Notes: a model not told the origin generated them from the letters alone. Positions 1 to 10,905 are shown, numbered from the stretch's first letter. The stretch: DNA of 64,000 bases from Candidula unifasciata (GCA_905116865.2 CAJHNH020004635.1:25001-89000); one strand, 5' to 3'. Program-made: numbers and translations.

Positions 1-340
1 TTGGAAAGGGGTCCGTTACTTGAATCATAGAATGAACATAATGGAACTGAATAATAAGGATCAGTTCAGTTTATAAGCTTGTTAGCCACAGTTCTAGCTT
101 CCATTTACAATTTCTCTGTTCATATAGTAGGCCAATGAAAAATCACATGAGATGACAGTCAATACCCCATGTGAAAAGTCAAAAAGACAGCAGTCCCTGC
201 TAAATCCACCAGCACGCACACGAATTAAATGTATAAAACCCATGTACATGTGTAACAATAAAACTCTGTTACTTAAAATTAAATATTAAGGAACAGGTAG
301 CAATTCAAACGAGGATACTGTAGATAAAATATAGTTTTGT
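1..340. other. No recognisable gene
   Basis: AT-rich sequence. I see no conserved reading frame, splice-like structure or repeat shared with the rest of the window. Confidence 0.4.
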
Positions 341-344
341 CTTG

Positions 345-545
345 CAGTTCTTCTTCTTCTGGCGGAAAGTTCAGGCTGTTCATCCACTTCTGGACTAGTC
401 CTGTTCAAGATTGAGTTTTGCGTGCGCATCCGTTTAACAAATCTGGTTCGCATACGGCTGTTTCCTTGCATCTCAGGCAGATGAACTCTGACTTGAAGGA
501 GACCCCTTCTTACGACATGCTTGTTGGGGAGGCAATATATATATC
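345..545 (-). repeat. SINE-A copy, partial
   Basis: SINE-A is the commonest short repeat here. In its own orientation it begins near a GGGGCCCC motif, passes through GACTAATTGGGAGCTTCC and a stretch ending CAGATCTGTAAAAC, and ends in a GAAGAAG tail. This inverted copy begins with the complementary TTCTTCTTCTTC tail and lacks the far end. Confidence 0.75.
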
Positions 546-599
546 TTATTTCTTTCCCATACAATAGTGCCCTTAAACCCGCATGGGAAGTCTTGCATT

Positions 600-985
600 C
601 AGTCCTAAAATTAATTAAAGGATAAAACTTGAAATGCTTTGATCATCTATCAAGAAAGCTCTTGTACCAGGTACAATCGAAAGTGATGTTGCACGAGTAT
701 AAGGAGCACAGAACAAGCGGAAGCTCTCGCGGAAACATAAAGCGACATCAAGAGTTGACTCATCGAGTCTACTAATCAGTGCATGGGACAACCCAATAAA
801 AATACTGTGCCATATTTAGCAGCCATCTCACATTTACAATGTCAAAGGTTGCCTGATTATATTTCCTCTCCCACCCCCCAACAGCGTGTTGAGTGGTAGC
901 AAGATCACTCTCTTCAGACTGTGGTGATCTATTTCGTTTTCTGCATGGTTCACCTGATTTATCATGGCCTTGACCACAGCTGCTG
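600..985. other. No recognisable feature
   Basis: Moderately AT-rich sequence between a SINE-A copy and a MITE-M copy. No coding signal or internal repeat was seen. Confidence 0.35.
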
Positions 986-987
986 GT

Positions 988-1243
988 GCTTTATTCATTT
1001 CCTACCCTAAACACGGGAAATCCACATGTCACGGGACAGTCTAATATTTCAGGGAGTGGTAGATAGGCTGCAGGCATTCGTGGGACCTAGGCTGCACTCT
1101 CTCGTGGGAAGTAGGTGGGTTCGGGCCAGTTCTAGATGTTTTTGGGTCGTTAAAGGCATTAGAAAGCCAGGATCCCCAGTCTTACCACCCTCTAAAATGT
1201 TGGACTGTCCTGGGACGTCATCTGGGGGAGGATATTAATAAAG
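988..1243 (+). mobile_element. MITE-M copy 1
   Basis: A 256-bp element whose ends are imperfect inverted repeats. The left end reads CTTTATTCATTTCCTACCC and the right end, reverse-complemented, reads CTTTATTAATATCCTCCCCC. The inverted similarity extends about 65 bp inward through GGACAGTC and the ACCACCCT block. Three more copies are in the window (25405, 29884, 48871). No transposase frame is present, so it is a non-autonomous DNA element. The open frame inside it is not a gene. Confidence 0.75.
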
Positions 1244-1249
1244 AACCCA

Positions 1250-1518
1250 GCTGCCTTACCAAGCAAAAATTCACCAAACAGTGCAGAGCCAGCCAACCCG
1301 TCATTGTTTTTAGCAGCACACCCATATCTTCTGTAGAATGGATCTAAAAGATGCTCACTATTCTGCCATCTTCGAAACGATCTATGTGACTCTTTACGAA
1401 AAATTCATGTCAACTTGCTCATCATTCTCTGTGAGTTTGATAGAATCGTAACATAGGCGCAGTAACCTGTGGATCATGCGCCGGAGACCTTCCTTCCCTT
1501 ATAATTTTGGTCGTGGGT

Positions 1519-1549
<31 letters not shown>

Positions 1550-2060
1550 GGGGATATAATATATAGCAAGCAGATCCCGCCCATCGTGTATAAACGTCAC
1601 CTTTTTAAGAATTTCTTCATTCATTTATACTATTTCGAATAAATTGTTATAGACAATTACCATTCTACACGTAATAGTACTAACAACAGAAAAACAACAA
1701 AAATTAATTATTATTTTTGCACAATTAATTAAAACTTAGGCTCTTGGGACCCGAAGCCTCCCAAAACAATATGAGAGGGCTGAGGCCCTCGCTTTCAGTG
1801 TTTTCATTGTGGCGGGGATCCAGAATCATGATAAGTGTGTACAGCTTGTTCTCCAGCTAGGAGGGATCAGCAGTGATCACTCTCATCTCAATTCTCACAA
1901 TTAACATTAAGAGCCACGTTAGAGAAAGGAACACACGGTTACACAGCACGTTAGAAACGACGCATAAATCCTCACTCCACCCCCATTTTCGTAATATTTT
2001 CTAGCGCCTCAACCCCGTCATCGGTATAAATGCAGGAAGAAAAGAAGACAACGACTACGA
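1250..2060. other. No gene; long poly-G tract at 1519-1550
   Basis: The stretch contains an almost uninterrupted run of about 30 G followed by AT-rich sequence. Nothing else in it is recognisable. Confidence 0.4.
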
Positions 2061-2070
2061 CGATGACGAA

Positions 2071-2168
2071 GAAGAAGAAGAAGAAGAAGAAGAAGAAGAA
2101 GAAGAATAAGAACAAGAACAAGAAGAAGAACAAGAAGAAGAACAAGAAGAAGAACAAGAAGAAGAAGA
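2071..2168 (+). repeat. (GAA)n microsatellite
   Basis: About 100 bp of GAA units with interspersed AAC/AAT triplets. The serine- and phenylalanine-rich frames it opens on the other strand are artefacts. The motif matches the GAAGAAG tails of SINE-A and of the LINE tails nearby, so it may be an expanded retroposon tail. Confidence 0.9.
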
Positions 2169-2169
2169 A

Positions 2170-2610
2170 AATATTTTGTTAAAACAAGAACTAAAAAGTT
2201 TCTTAAGAAGTTCAGGACGAATCGTTCGATCAGGTTCCTGTAAATCTTTCAATTTTCTAAATTTCTGATAAATGATGGCTTAAGATCCTTTGATGCCCTA
2301 AGCACTTCAAAGATTTTACCCCCGCCCCCTTTGCCGACTCAACCGTCATAACAGTATCATGATAATGGGCCCCTGAAAAAAACCAGTGTGCTGGAGCTCC
2401 TACAATGACCAATCACAAGAATGAAATGTCAATGGTTACTTGATATACACAGATTAACACTGAGCTTCTTTAAAAATGAGCAAGTACCCAGTGAGCTCAT
2501 GTGTTAACGGCACTGGTATCCTCATATATGTAATTTAAAATACACACACAATAATAAACCTACAAAATACAATACAATTTTAGTCATCGAAATTAAACAA
2601 AATTTAATTT
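2170..2610. other. No recognisable feature
   Basis: AT-rich DNA ending in a short ATCT run at about 2610-2625. No coding or repeat signal was seen. Confidence 0.35.
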
Positions 2611-2624
2611 ATCTATCTATCTAT

Positions 2625-3290
2625 TGTCTTCTTCACTTTTACCGGGTTGCAGCCCAGTGTCGTGGTTTAAAATATTTGTTTTGTGCCTCTCGCGTGATTT
2701 GAGTGACAGTTTTCTGGATCTTCTGGCCGTATTCAGCTACTCCATCTATCCATTTTTTTTCTGGGTCTTCCTCTGGCCTTTCTTCCCGATGTTCTACTCT
2801 AAAAGGCCTTATAGGCAATCTGATCCGGTTGCATTCTTACTAAATGGCCAAACTACTTCATTCTCTGTCTTTCAATATGTTTCATGCATGCTCTTATTCC
2901 AACTTTGTCTCTAATGCTGACGTTTGTGACTCTGTCTCTTCGTGTATTGTTGGTGACTCTTCGGAGACATCGTATTCACACGTAGTTATTTTTTGCATAT
3001 GTGATTTGTTCATTGTCCACGTTTGGCACTGATAACATAACGTAGGGATGAAAATGCTGTTGATCATCTGTTGTTTGGCTGGTAACGAGATCTTTGGATG
3101 ACGAAGAAGTGGGGCCAGTTGGTAGTTGACTGCGTTGGCTTTCTGAACTCTAGCCTGTATCTCTTTATCGAGTCTTCCATCTTCTGTAAATATGCATCCC
3201 AAGTACTTGAATTCTTGAACTTGCTCTAATTGTATGTCATTGATCTTTATGTTTACATTACTGTGTTTCTTTCCTATGGTCATTACAAAA
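2625..3290 (-). mobile_element. LINE 3' fragment (reverse transcriptase C-terminus)
   Basis: The minus strand encodes a decayed C-terminal part of a non-LTR retrotransposon. The block at 2894-3283 contains the thumb-region signature FKYLGCIFTEDGRLDKEI followed by LLRHPKISLPAKQQMI and a CYQCQTWTM segment. Frame-shifted sequence down to about 2640 continues with FGHLVRM-like and GRPRKKW-like motifs, the usual end of this LINE type. The frame is broken, so it is a dead copy. Confidence 0.8.
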
Positions 3291-3299
3291 TTTAATGTA

Positions 3300-4340
3300 A
3301 GATCGAAGGTAATGTCTTTGTGTGTGTGTAAATTTCCACGTTGTATTTGAACGGGTTTCTCCTACTTTTTATTTTAATTGCAAAGTCTATGTTCAGATCC
3401 ACAAACTAATCTTATGTAACACACCTGCTTCGAAACTTAACAGAGATAAGTCATTCAGTGAGGGCATTTATAAATATACAACTTATTTGATACGCCTACA
3501 TTTGTGATGCTCTAAGCACGTACTTAGTGTACTTAATTGATAATCCGGCCCTGTATTTCTTGTATGTGTGCATATGCCCAGTTGGTCATCGAAGAGTTAA
3601 GTTCATTTGAGTTCTTATTTTTCGTGTGATCGCTCTCTGATTTACACCGACTCACGAGTTCTTGTGATACAACTGACTGTTTTTAGGAGTTCCCATATAG
3701 TTCCGTACAACTTTGAGTAGAGTGTTGACTCAGTATGCCAGTTTTTCCCTTTTAATGACCTGTGCTAGGGACATTCTTGCAGGACATGTTCTATAGTTTG
3801 TACCCACAACCAATATGGTCACAATGAGAACTACTCAGACGAAGCCTGTGCATATTTTTGTTCAGTCTGTTATACCCTGTCCTGATGCGTATAATGATAA
3901 ATTTTAGGTTAAGATGACGGATGAACATTATGGCACAAGGATTAACCAATAAATGCTCCCTTCTATTTCTGACTCAAGCCTGAGCCCGAAAACCCCCAAC
4001 GCAGTGTAAGAACTCCGCAGCACCGGCGAGGATCCTGAAATACTGTTGGATAATTTTTAACTAAAAATTTTCCCCGTGTAGCGCCATCTTTTCGATTTCC
4101 AACTGCCAAAAGATTTTTTATCTGCGCAGCAATACGCACGGTCATCTGATCTAACTACTCAGAGACCAGGGGAAATTACTTGAGTTCCATGTGAAAAAAA
4201 TTTGAAGCTTTCACTAGGGCCTTAACCCGGGATGTAATGGAGACCGACGCCGTACCTCGAGAACACGCAGCCCAGTTTAAAAATGATGAAGATTTTAAAT
4301 CATCACTGATATCTTCCTGTAACTCCTCGTCCTTTTTAGG
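3300..4340. other. No gene identified
   Basis: Roughly 1 kb of mixed composition. The short frames have no recognisable domain, and I see no tandem or inverted repeat. Confidence 0.4.
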
Positions 4341-4341
4341 A

Positions 4342-4535
4342 TGAAATTTTTCGTTCTTTGAAGCCCCACCCTGGCTCGTGCGAGGGGCCGCAATATAGCA
4401 AAAAATATGGCCTAAAGGCTGAACGCGGTTTCTGGGACCTTTCCACGGTGATCCTTACCCAGGTGTTGGCACATTGTGTCATCTGGTGTTTATCGCTTGT
4501 GTGATGTCCTGGTGGGGTGGAAAGTCAGTCAGTCA
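4342..4535 (+). repeat. Repeat D copy 1
   Basis: A repeat of about 200 bp beginning GAAGCCCCACCCTGGCT and containing GCTGAACG and a (T/G)TGATGTCCTGGTGG-like end. It recurs at 5125-5345 on the same strand and inverted at 20480-20690. It has no coding capacity. Confidence 0.7.
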
Positions 4536-4537
4536 AG

Positions 4538-4990
4538 TTCATCACCATGTAGCAGGTCCTTTGCAGAACATCGCTCTCATCACAATCTGCCTGAAAGAAA
4601 CTCGTAATCTCGCCGGTTCTCCCGCCTCGTGTACTTTCATACTCAAGGAGTCACTTATATCCTGTGCCCATCTTCGTGTGGGTCGGCCACTGTCCCCCCT
4701 TCCTTGTACCATGCCTTCTGCTATAATTTGTTCCAGTCCGCCGTGGCGCTTGATATGACCAAAATATTTCAGCTTCGGAGAAAGGATGCTGTTTATTAGC
4801 TAATCTTCCTTGATTTTCAGATCTTTTAAGCTGTCAATATTTCTCCTTTTTTGTGTTCAAGATATTCTGAGAATCTTTCTATAGTATTTCAGCTCAAAAG
4901 CCCCTATTCTCTTTCTTAAGGACTGAGAGATAGTCCACGACTCACATCCAGATTTAAGTTAAGAACCGAAATTACCGCACCCCAGACATT
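4538..4990 (-). mobile_element. LINE tail, family E
   Basis: On the minus strand this encodes a decayed LINE C-terminal segment, with a KYFGHIKRHGGLE-like motif followed by a GRPTRRWAQDI-like motif. Related fragments occur at 10240-10840, 16040-16400 and 26945-27290. Confidence 0.65.
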
Positions 4991-5009
4991 CTCACAAACA
5001 CTGCATCCT

Positions 5010-5080
5010 AATTTCCAGTAGCCAGCCTGAAGTTCCAACTCCGATGCTACCAGTAGCAGTTTGACTATATGTCGTTATTA
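5010..5080 (-). repeat. Repeat F fragment
   Basis: A short stretch resembling the CAGCAGCCAGC...TTATATGTCCG part of repeat F seen at 55265-55560. It is too short for high confidence. Confidence 0.35.
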
Positions 5081-5124
5081 TTTTTAGTCAGTCTATTTAT
5101 CTCCTTGTGAGATGCAATGTTTCT

Positions 5125-5345
5125 TTATTTTGAAGCCCCACCCTGGCTATTGCCAGGTGTCGCAGTATAGACCGACCATAAACATGATCTCATGGCTGAA
5201 CGTGGTTTGCAGGACCTCTCTACGGGTAATCCTTTTCCGCATGGTGGCACTGGGTGTTTATTGCTCAGTGTTATGTCCTTGTGGTGTGAAAAATCAGTCA
5301 GTCGAGTTTCTAGGACTTGTAGCTGGGTGATTCTCATCTGAATGG
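5125..5345 (+). repeat. Repeat D copy 2
   Basis: It aligns by eye with 4342-4535 from GAAGCCCCACCCTGGCT through GCTGAACGTGGTTTGC to the TATGTCCTTGTGGTG end. The two copies lie about 0.8 kb apart in direct orientation. Confidence 0.7.
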
Positions 5346-5369
5346 CGGCTAATTGTGTCACCGGGTGTT

Positions 5370-5875
5370 TATAGTTGTGTATTTGAACTTCTCCTACTAG
5401 ACTGGATTATAGTCCATGTAAGCAAAAAGTAGATTGCGTCCCCTAAGTTCGCTGTTTTCAGTTTGCCTCTATTTCCACGTAGCACATCTAAACCCAAAGC
5501 CTCTTCAAAACCGGACGCTGAAAGGCAATCCAAGACCGAGGAAGAGGAAGTTTAGGCGAACTGTGTTGATTTCACAGCAGTCTAGTGTAGGGTGGATTGA
5601 TTCAAGAACTGTCGCCATTTCTATACTGCTCGGTTTACAAACACGAAACTCGGCTTCCAGGTAGGGCAGTCGTGTTGTTTTTTTGTTGTTGTAAATGTTA
5701 GAATTGTTTTGTAGCAGATATCAATATACTTATACCCGGTTTAATGTAGCTGATTTAACGTCCTTTTTATAGCTTTTGCTAGAGATAACAAATATTTATA
5801 AGTGGGAGATCGGATAAATTAAGGGATTTTCACTTTTGAAATCTACTTAGTACTCGGGCGTACTAGCCTCGGCCA
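5370..5875. other. No recognisable feature
   Basis: AT-rich DNA without supported coding sequence, ending just before the foldback element. Confidence 0.35.
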
Positions 5876-5879
5876 GTTG

Positions 5880-6424
5880 AATATACGGCTATCCTCCGAA
5901 TATCGGTCGTAAATTGTAGGGGGCGGAAAATATACCCCAACAGGGCCTCAGTCATGTGTCAATTGCGCAGTTCCGTCGTCTTGAAATGCGAGCTTCTGGC
6001 GACTTCCGCCGCCGCCAAATTGCGAACTTTCGGCAACCTCCGCCACCGCCGAGAGTGTCCCTAACGCCGCTCACGCGTGAATTGGGGCTAAACTAGATGT
6101 CTAGAACCAGGTCCTTCTGTATATAGAGAAGGCCAAGGCTAGGACTTACGAGCAGCAGCTAACGCATCTCCTGCAACTTCCTTCATTTTATTAATATTTG
6201 CTCATAATCATAAGTCCTAGCCATCTAGTTTAGCCCCAATCCAGGCTGCGTGAGCGGCCTATGGGACACCCTCGACGGTGGCGGAGGTTGCCAAAAGTTT
6301 GCAATTCGGCGGTGGCATTATAGTCCCCGGAAGTGCACAATTGACATGTGACTGAGGCCCTGTTAGGGTATATTTTCCGCCCCGATAATTTACGACTGTT
6401 ATTCAGAGGATAGCCGAATATACT
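5880..6424. mobile_element. Foldback element with long inverted arms
   Basis: The two halves are imperfect reverse complements over more than 200 bp each. ATATACGGCTATCCTCCGAA on the left matches the complement of TTCAGAGGATAGCCGAATAT on the right. The arms share GGCGGAAAATATACCC, AACAGGGCCTCAGTCA, GGCAACCTCCGCCACCG and TTGGGGCTAAACTAGATG. The arms are GC-rich next to AT-rich flanks, and a spacer of roughly 80-100 bp separates them. No protein is encoded, so it is a foldback-type MITE or a palindromic duplication. Confidence 0.85.
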
Positions 6425-6589
6425 TATATGTGAATCAGAATATGCGCTTTAAATTTTAAAAAAATGTGTTAATAAGGATCAAAATCAACCTGGGACTTCG
6501 CAGAACACGGGGCATTCACATGGCATATCGTAAGAAGCACCCCGTCCCAGTCTTCACCATGCAGCGCAGTCTTTTTCTGCTTTTTCTTT

Positions 6590-6765
6590 TACTTCTTTGT
6601 ATTCACCAGCTGTAACCTGCGGTGGCAGATTATAGCTGAAGTAGTTGTTCATCTACTTCTTGATTTTTTCTATTCTTGTTTCTTCCAGTTCCAGCACTTG
6701 AGTTTTCCATGCACATGCATTTTGTAAATCTGGTTTGGTTGGGTTACGAATATTGTTTTGTTTTC
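6590..6765 (-). repeat. SINE-A copy, 3' half
   Basis: An inverted copy carrying the CACCAGCTGTAA, CACTTGAGTT and TTTGTAAATCTGG blocks. The GGGGCCCC end is missing. Confidence 0.6.
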
Positions 6766-6769
6766 ACTT

Positions 6770-7555
6770 GTAGCTTTTTGAAAACCAACTGTAATGAGCC
6801 AGACACAACATCACCATGTTCATCCACTGGCCAAATAATAATAATAGAAAAGAGTCTAGTGGCTTATCATAAAATATCTATGCTTTGATTGCAACTGACA
6901 AACAAGTTTAAGAGCTGCAGTGAAAACAAACTTTAATTATACTTCTCAAAATGCCTGACAAGTTTTATTTTTCCCTCTTTGGTTTGTATTGCACATTTCC
7001 AAGTATAAAGATGTTTTTTTCTTTGTTTTTCTGAACCTGGAGCACAAACATATGACTTACTTAATGTACCATCATCCTGTTCTAAAAAAATTGTCTTTGT
7101 CTCTATTAAGGAAGGTTCTAGTTTTTTTTTTGCTAGCTTTTTTGTCTCCATTTGAGGGGTTCATAATTTAAGGAAAGAAAGAATGTTTCTCCCTACATAA
7201 CAATAGTATCGATAAGTACAGTGAAACACCAATTTTAAGCATCACATGAACAGATGACATTGATACACTACTGGTATTCGGTGGCCACACCTATGCCTGC
7301 AGAATCATATTGTGGCTTGATGTGTGGAATTGTCAAGCCAGAATGTGGCTGCTTTATTATTAGATAAACATCTAGTTTGACCACCATTACATTTCTGGGG
7401 ACCACCAGTGGTCAGCAAACTACTGTTTCCTTCGACCAGTTGGTGTTTTAGAAGCCACATTAATATAACTTTTTCTGATAGGTAATGATAGATATCATGG
7501 AATGAGTCTCCCGATAGATATATTTTTTTGATCCTTTGTAGGGAGCTCCCCAATT
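6770..7555. other. No gene identified
   Basis: AT-rich sequence. Short frames exist on both strands but none resembles a protein family. Confidence 0.35.
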
Positions 7556-7559
7556 AGAC

Positions 7560-7632
7560 ATCTCTTATAATATGCCTTTTGGGGAGGCAGTGGGTCTGTT
7601 ATTTTCCCCACAGTGGGTCCCATAACACACAT
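7560..7632 (-). repeat. SINE-A 5'-end fragment
   Basis: Contains GGGGAGGCAGTGGGTCTGTT and CCCCACAGTGGGTCCC, matching the complement of the 5' part of SINE-A. Confidence 0.55.
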
Positions 7633-7869
7633 ACAAAGATTATTTTAAAATGAAAACCATTGGAAGAGAGGTCATCATCTTCATCATCACAGTCAGTTTC
7701 CCTTTATGCTATTTAATATATCCACGTATAGCACTGTTAGCACAGTGTTGGTATGACTATGCATTTTTGTAATGCAGAGGTTTAAAAAAAAAAAAGAAAA
7801 AATTTTGAGTCAATAAATCTAGACCATGTATTGAGACAATCGTACATACATATAGATATACTACTACAC

Positions 7870-8084
7870 AGTTACATTTTATCTTTCTAAAGTCCATGTC
7901 ATGTGGCATGGCTATCTGTCTCATATACTTTCAGTCAGCTCGGACACAAATGATCCTCAATATCACGATGTCAAACTATCCAGCATCTTCTATCTCAGTC
8001 TCCCTCTGCCTCTCTTCCTCTCCAACTTTCCTACCCTTACAGTGTACTCCAGTTTTCTCCTTTTCATGATTACTGATTACCGAT
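7870..8084 (-). mobile_element. LINE 3' region fragment
   Basis: It shares CTATCCAGCATCTTCT, TCTCCCTCTGCCT and CTCCAGTTTTCTCCTT with 38935-39210, both read on the + strand. Position and orientation suggest LINE 3' material. Confidence 0.5.
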
Positions 8085-8775
8085 TTAAGAATCAACATCA
8101 TAGCACATCGGGCATACCTGTAGATGCTCCATCTCCAGCAGCAGATATCTTAAGGTGTAGATGCTAACTGTTCCCGTAGCACATTGATTAAACACATGTC
8201 GTTCTCTTCCTCTGATCCGCCCCTTCTTGTCGGATCCACACTCCTCATTCACACATTTTTGCCCTGTTATTTCATCTAATCTTGTGTCTTCTGTCAGCAG
8301 TCGTCCATATATGGTCTTCAAAATATCTCCCTTGTCCAGTACAAGTGTTTTCGTAGCTTGCCATTTTGTAGCAAGAAAATCCGCTCTTTCATTTCCTCGC
8401 AAGCACTCATGCATATCCCAGACAGTATATCCACGTGATTCCACGATGGCTGTTGGCGTACTGATGCATGGTATCCACTTATGTCACATTAGTCAATTTT
8501 AACCTTCCGCAATGCCGCCTGAGAATCAGACACAATAATTATTCTGGTAACTTTGTTTTCTGCTATCCAATTCAGATTTGCAGTGATTGCCTCCACTTAC
8601 ATCCTCATTCTTGACGCTAAGGATACAAAAAACTTCTATTTAGCTCTGCCACAATTTTTCCCTTTTTTCTAGTTGAAAATCCCCAGGCAGATCTTATACC
8701 CCAATGAACAGAACCATCGGTATACACTACTACATCATCTAGCCCAGTCTTTCCATCTATAACTTTTATCTCTAA
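8085..8775 (-). mobile_element. LINE RNase H domain, decayed
   Basis: The minus strand reads as the end of a non-LTR retrotransposon ORF2 with an RNase H domain. An N-terminal block around 8650-8760 translates as VVYTDGSVHWGIRSAWGFS, with the catalytic Asp in TDGS. The C-terminal block has HECLRGNERADFLA, the family's HxxxxGNExAD motif. It is followed by KCVNEECG and a CPMC motif near the terminus. Stops and frameshifts separate the blocks. The 3' end matches 27890-28082. The RNase H suggests an I/Jockey-like lineage. Confidence 0.8.
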
Positions 8776-8799
8776 TTCTGCCATACCGTTGCCAAAAAT

Positions 8800-9750
8800 G
8801 TAGATTATCTCCTACTTCTGTGGGCAGTCAGTTCTCTTTCGTCTCAGTTCACAAAGAAAGGTTGCATAGAATATTCTTCATTTTGTAAAATTCTGCTTTT
8901 GCTTGAGCTATTCAACATTCAAAACCTTTATTACATCCTTAATCTGATGTTATCAGAGTACTCAAGCACTTAAACACAAACATATGGACTTGCTTGAGTA
9001 TTGTTCCATTTAATTTGCTGTTGCATATCGGAGGTTCCATTTCTTTGTTACTACCATTAATTCTATTTTTCTGCTGGTATGTCGGCCCTGCCTGCAAGGG
9101 TTTTGTGTGAAGTAGGTCACAACCGATATCTGCGAAGAAGACGTGTGATCATCACCTTTGTTTTAACTTATTTTTTCAGTTAAATTCACTCCATCATTTC
9201 TTGCATTTGTATGTCATTTTCAGTGATCAAAACTGTATCGTCAGAATATTGTAGGTAGTTATAGTTATATACTTACCAACCAATATTCCTGTTATACCAT
9301 GTGTGGATCTAATTATTATTTCACAGTACAGATAAAATAAATCAGGTGATAGTACACAACCCTGTCTAACTGCTTGTTTAATGTTTAGAAAAGTTCCCAC
9401 TTGGCTGTCTTAGGGCTGCTTCTTGTTGCCAGTATATAGTTTTTATTATTCTCAGATCTTTACCATCAGTATTGAAAATTTACAAAATTGTAATAATTTT
9501 TTTATGTTTCAATTTATCAAATGCTTTAGTGTAATAAAAAGAAGCACAAACACAGATCCCTGTTCATTTCAATCATTCTTTCTAAAAGAGTTCTCAAGAT
9601 AAATCTGGTGTTGTTTGTGCCTTTACCTTCAACAAATCTGCATACCTCTTCTCCTGTTTCTGGTTTCATTTTCCACATGACTCATTAAACTAATTGTTCA
9701 GTATTCTCCACAATCCACTGCACCAGGTGTTCTCACCAGCAGCTTTTAAT
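8800..9750 (-). mobile_element. LINE reverse transcriptase fragment
   Basis: Minus-strand blocks include AVRQGCVLSPDLF around 9345-9395 (RT domain 4), YLQYSDDTVLI around 9225-9260 with the catalytic YxDD as YSDD (domain 5), and a thumb-like LNGTILKQVHMFV block near 8990-9030. The frame is broken several times, so it is inactive. A 72-bp foreign-looking block at 9074-9145 separates the catalytic part from the thumb. Confidence 0.8.
9074..9145. repeat. 72-bp block, copy 1
   Basis: The 72 bases starting CTGGTATGTCGGCCC and ending GCGAAGAAGACGTG are identical to 12908-12979, while the flanking bases differ. Here the block interrupts a decayed LINE. Confidence 0.9.
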
Positions 9751-9953
9751 TGATCATTAAAGTTCAAGGGTTAATAATTATTTCTGTGGTTTTGCCAAAT
9801 TATATTAATATTGTGAATGAAAGTGAACAGGATATTTAACCTATGTGACCAGGACAAAATATATAGCAACATTTTCAATAAAAGCTTTCTCATCACTAAA
9901 GCTTGGATATTTATCTCAAATATTTACCTCGTCATCATGTGCCAGTCCTCCCC

Positions 9954-10228
9954 TTGTGGTTTCTGGGGTTACATTATTGGGAAAACAAGAATAGACCCAC
10001 TGCCTCCGCAACAAGCATGTCGTAAGAGTAGACTAATTGGGGCTTCCTTCGAAGTTGAAGTGCATCTGCGTGAGAGGCAAGGAACCAGCAGTCTGCATAC
10101 AGTTAAGTCAGATCTCTTAAACGGATGTGCATGTAACACTCAGGTTCTCGAACAAGACTGAAGTCTAGAAGTGGACAAACAGCCAGAACTTTCCACTGGT
10201 TAACAGCTAGTGAACACACACAAAAAAA
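9954..10228 (+). repeat. SINE-A copy, near full length
   Basis: Runs from the TTCTGGGGTTACATT head through GACTAATTGGGGCTTCCTT and CAGAACTTTCCACTGG to a GTGAACACACACAAAA end, in which the GAAGAAG tail is diverged. Confidence 0.75.
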
Positions 10229-10239
10229 GATGATGTAAC

Positions 10240-10840
10240 AGTCCTTTTGCATTATGTGGCACTCGTCAGGGTCTGCCTGAAAGAAACTCAGTCTCTTGCC
10301 AGCTCTCCCACCTCATGCACTTTCGGATCCAAGATGTCACTTATATTCTGTGCACATCTTCCTGCTGGGGAATGGAGAGTGAGAAGCAACAATGAAATTC
10401 ATAGTCTGTTTAAATCACCATTGATCACTGGCATCACAAGATCTGATAGACTGAAATTGCTTGTATACAAAAGGGAGCTGAATGGTCATAGATCACGAGG
10501 CAGACAAAGAAGACAACGGAGAGATAACATCCAGATAGACCTGCAAACACCTGGGTCACCAACTGGAAAGAAAAGATCAACCAAAGAGATAAGTGGAGGC
10601 GAGTGATATCTGCAGCAATGAACCTCAAAGGCTTGGAATGCAGAAGAAAAAGAATCTTCATGCTGGTCGGCCTTTACCCCTGTTTTCTGGTGTTATACTT
10701 TCTGCTGTGAGTTTCTCCAGTCCGCTGTAACACTTGATGTGGTCATAATGTTTAATTTTCCAAGACAGGATGCTGTTCACTAGCCAGTGTTCTTTGATGT
10801 TCACATCTTTTAGGATGTCAGTATTATTTACCTTTGTGTC
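10240..10840 (-). mobile_element. LINE tail, family E, split by an insertion
   Basis: The left part to about 10363 and the right part from about 10660 are both family E. They continue each other when the 10364-10651 segment is removed, as comparison with 4538-4990 shows. Confidence 0.65.
10364..10651 (+). mobile_element. LINE-tail retroposon nested in family E
   Basis: The insert starts GGAATGGAGAGTGAGAAG and ends near GGAATGCAGAAGAAAAAG. A related segment is at 61975-62165. The insert is bounded by ATCTTCCTGCTGG (left) and ATCTTCATGCTGG (right), a probable 13-bp target-site duplication with one mismatch. Confidence 0.7.
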
Positions 10841-10905
10841 ATTTTATTACTTCTGTTATAAGCAACACATCATGCATGTTTTAGGATTCCCTGACTGGTC
10901 ATAAC

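Noticed and set aside
9077..9140. 72-bp block as a mobile intron (GTATGT...AG)
   Set aside because: Donor-like and AG-like ends are present on the + strand, but the host LINE is coded on the minus strand and no exon flanks exist. The idea is not supported.
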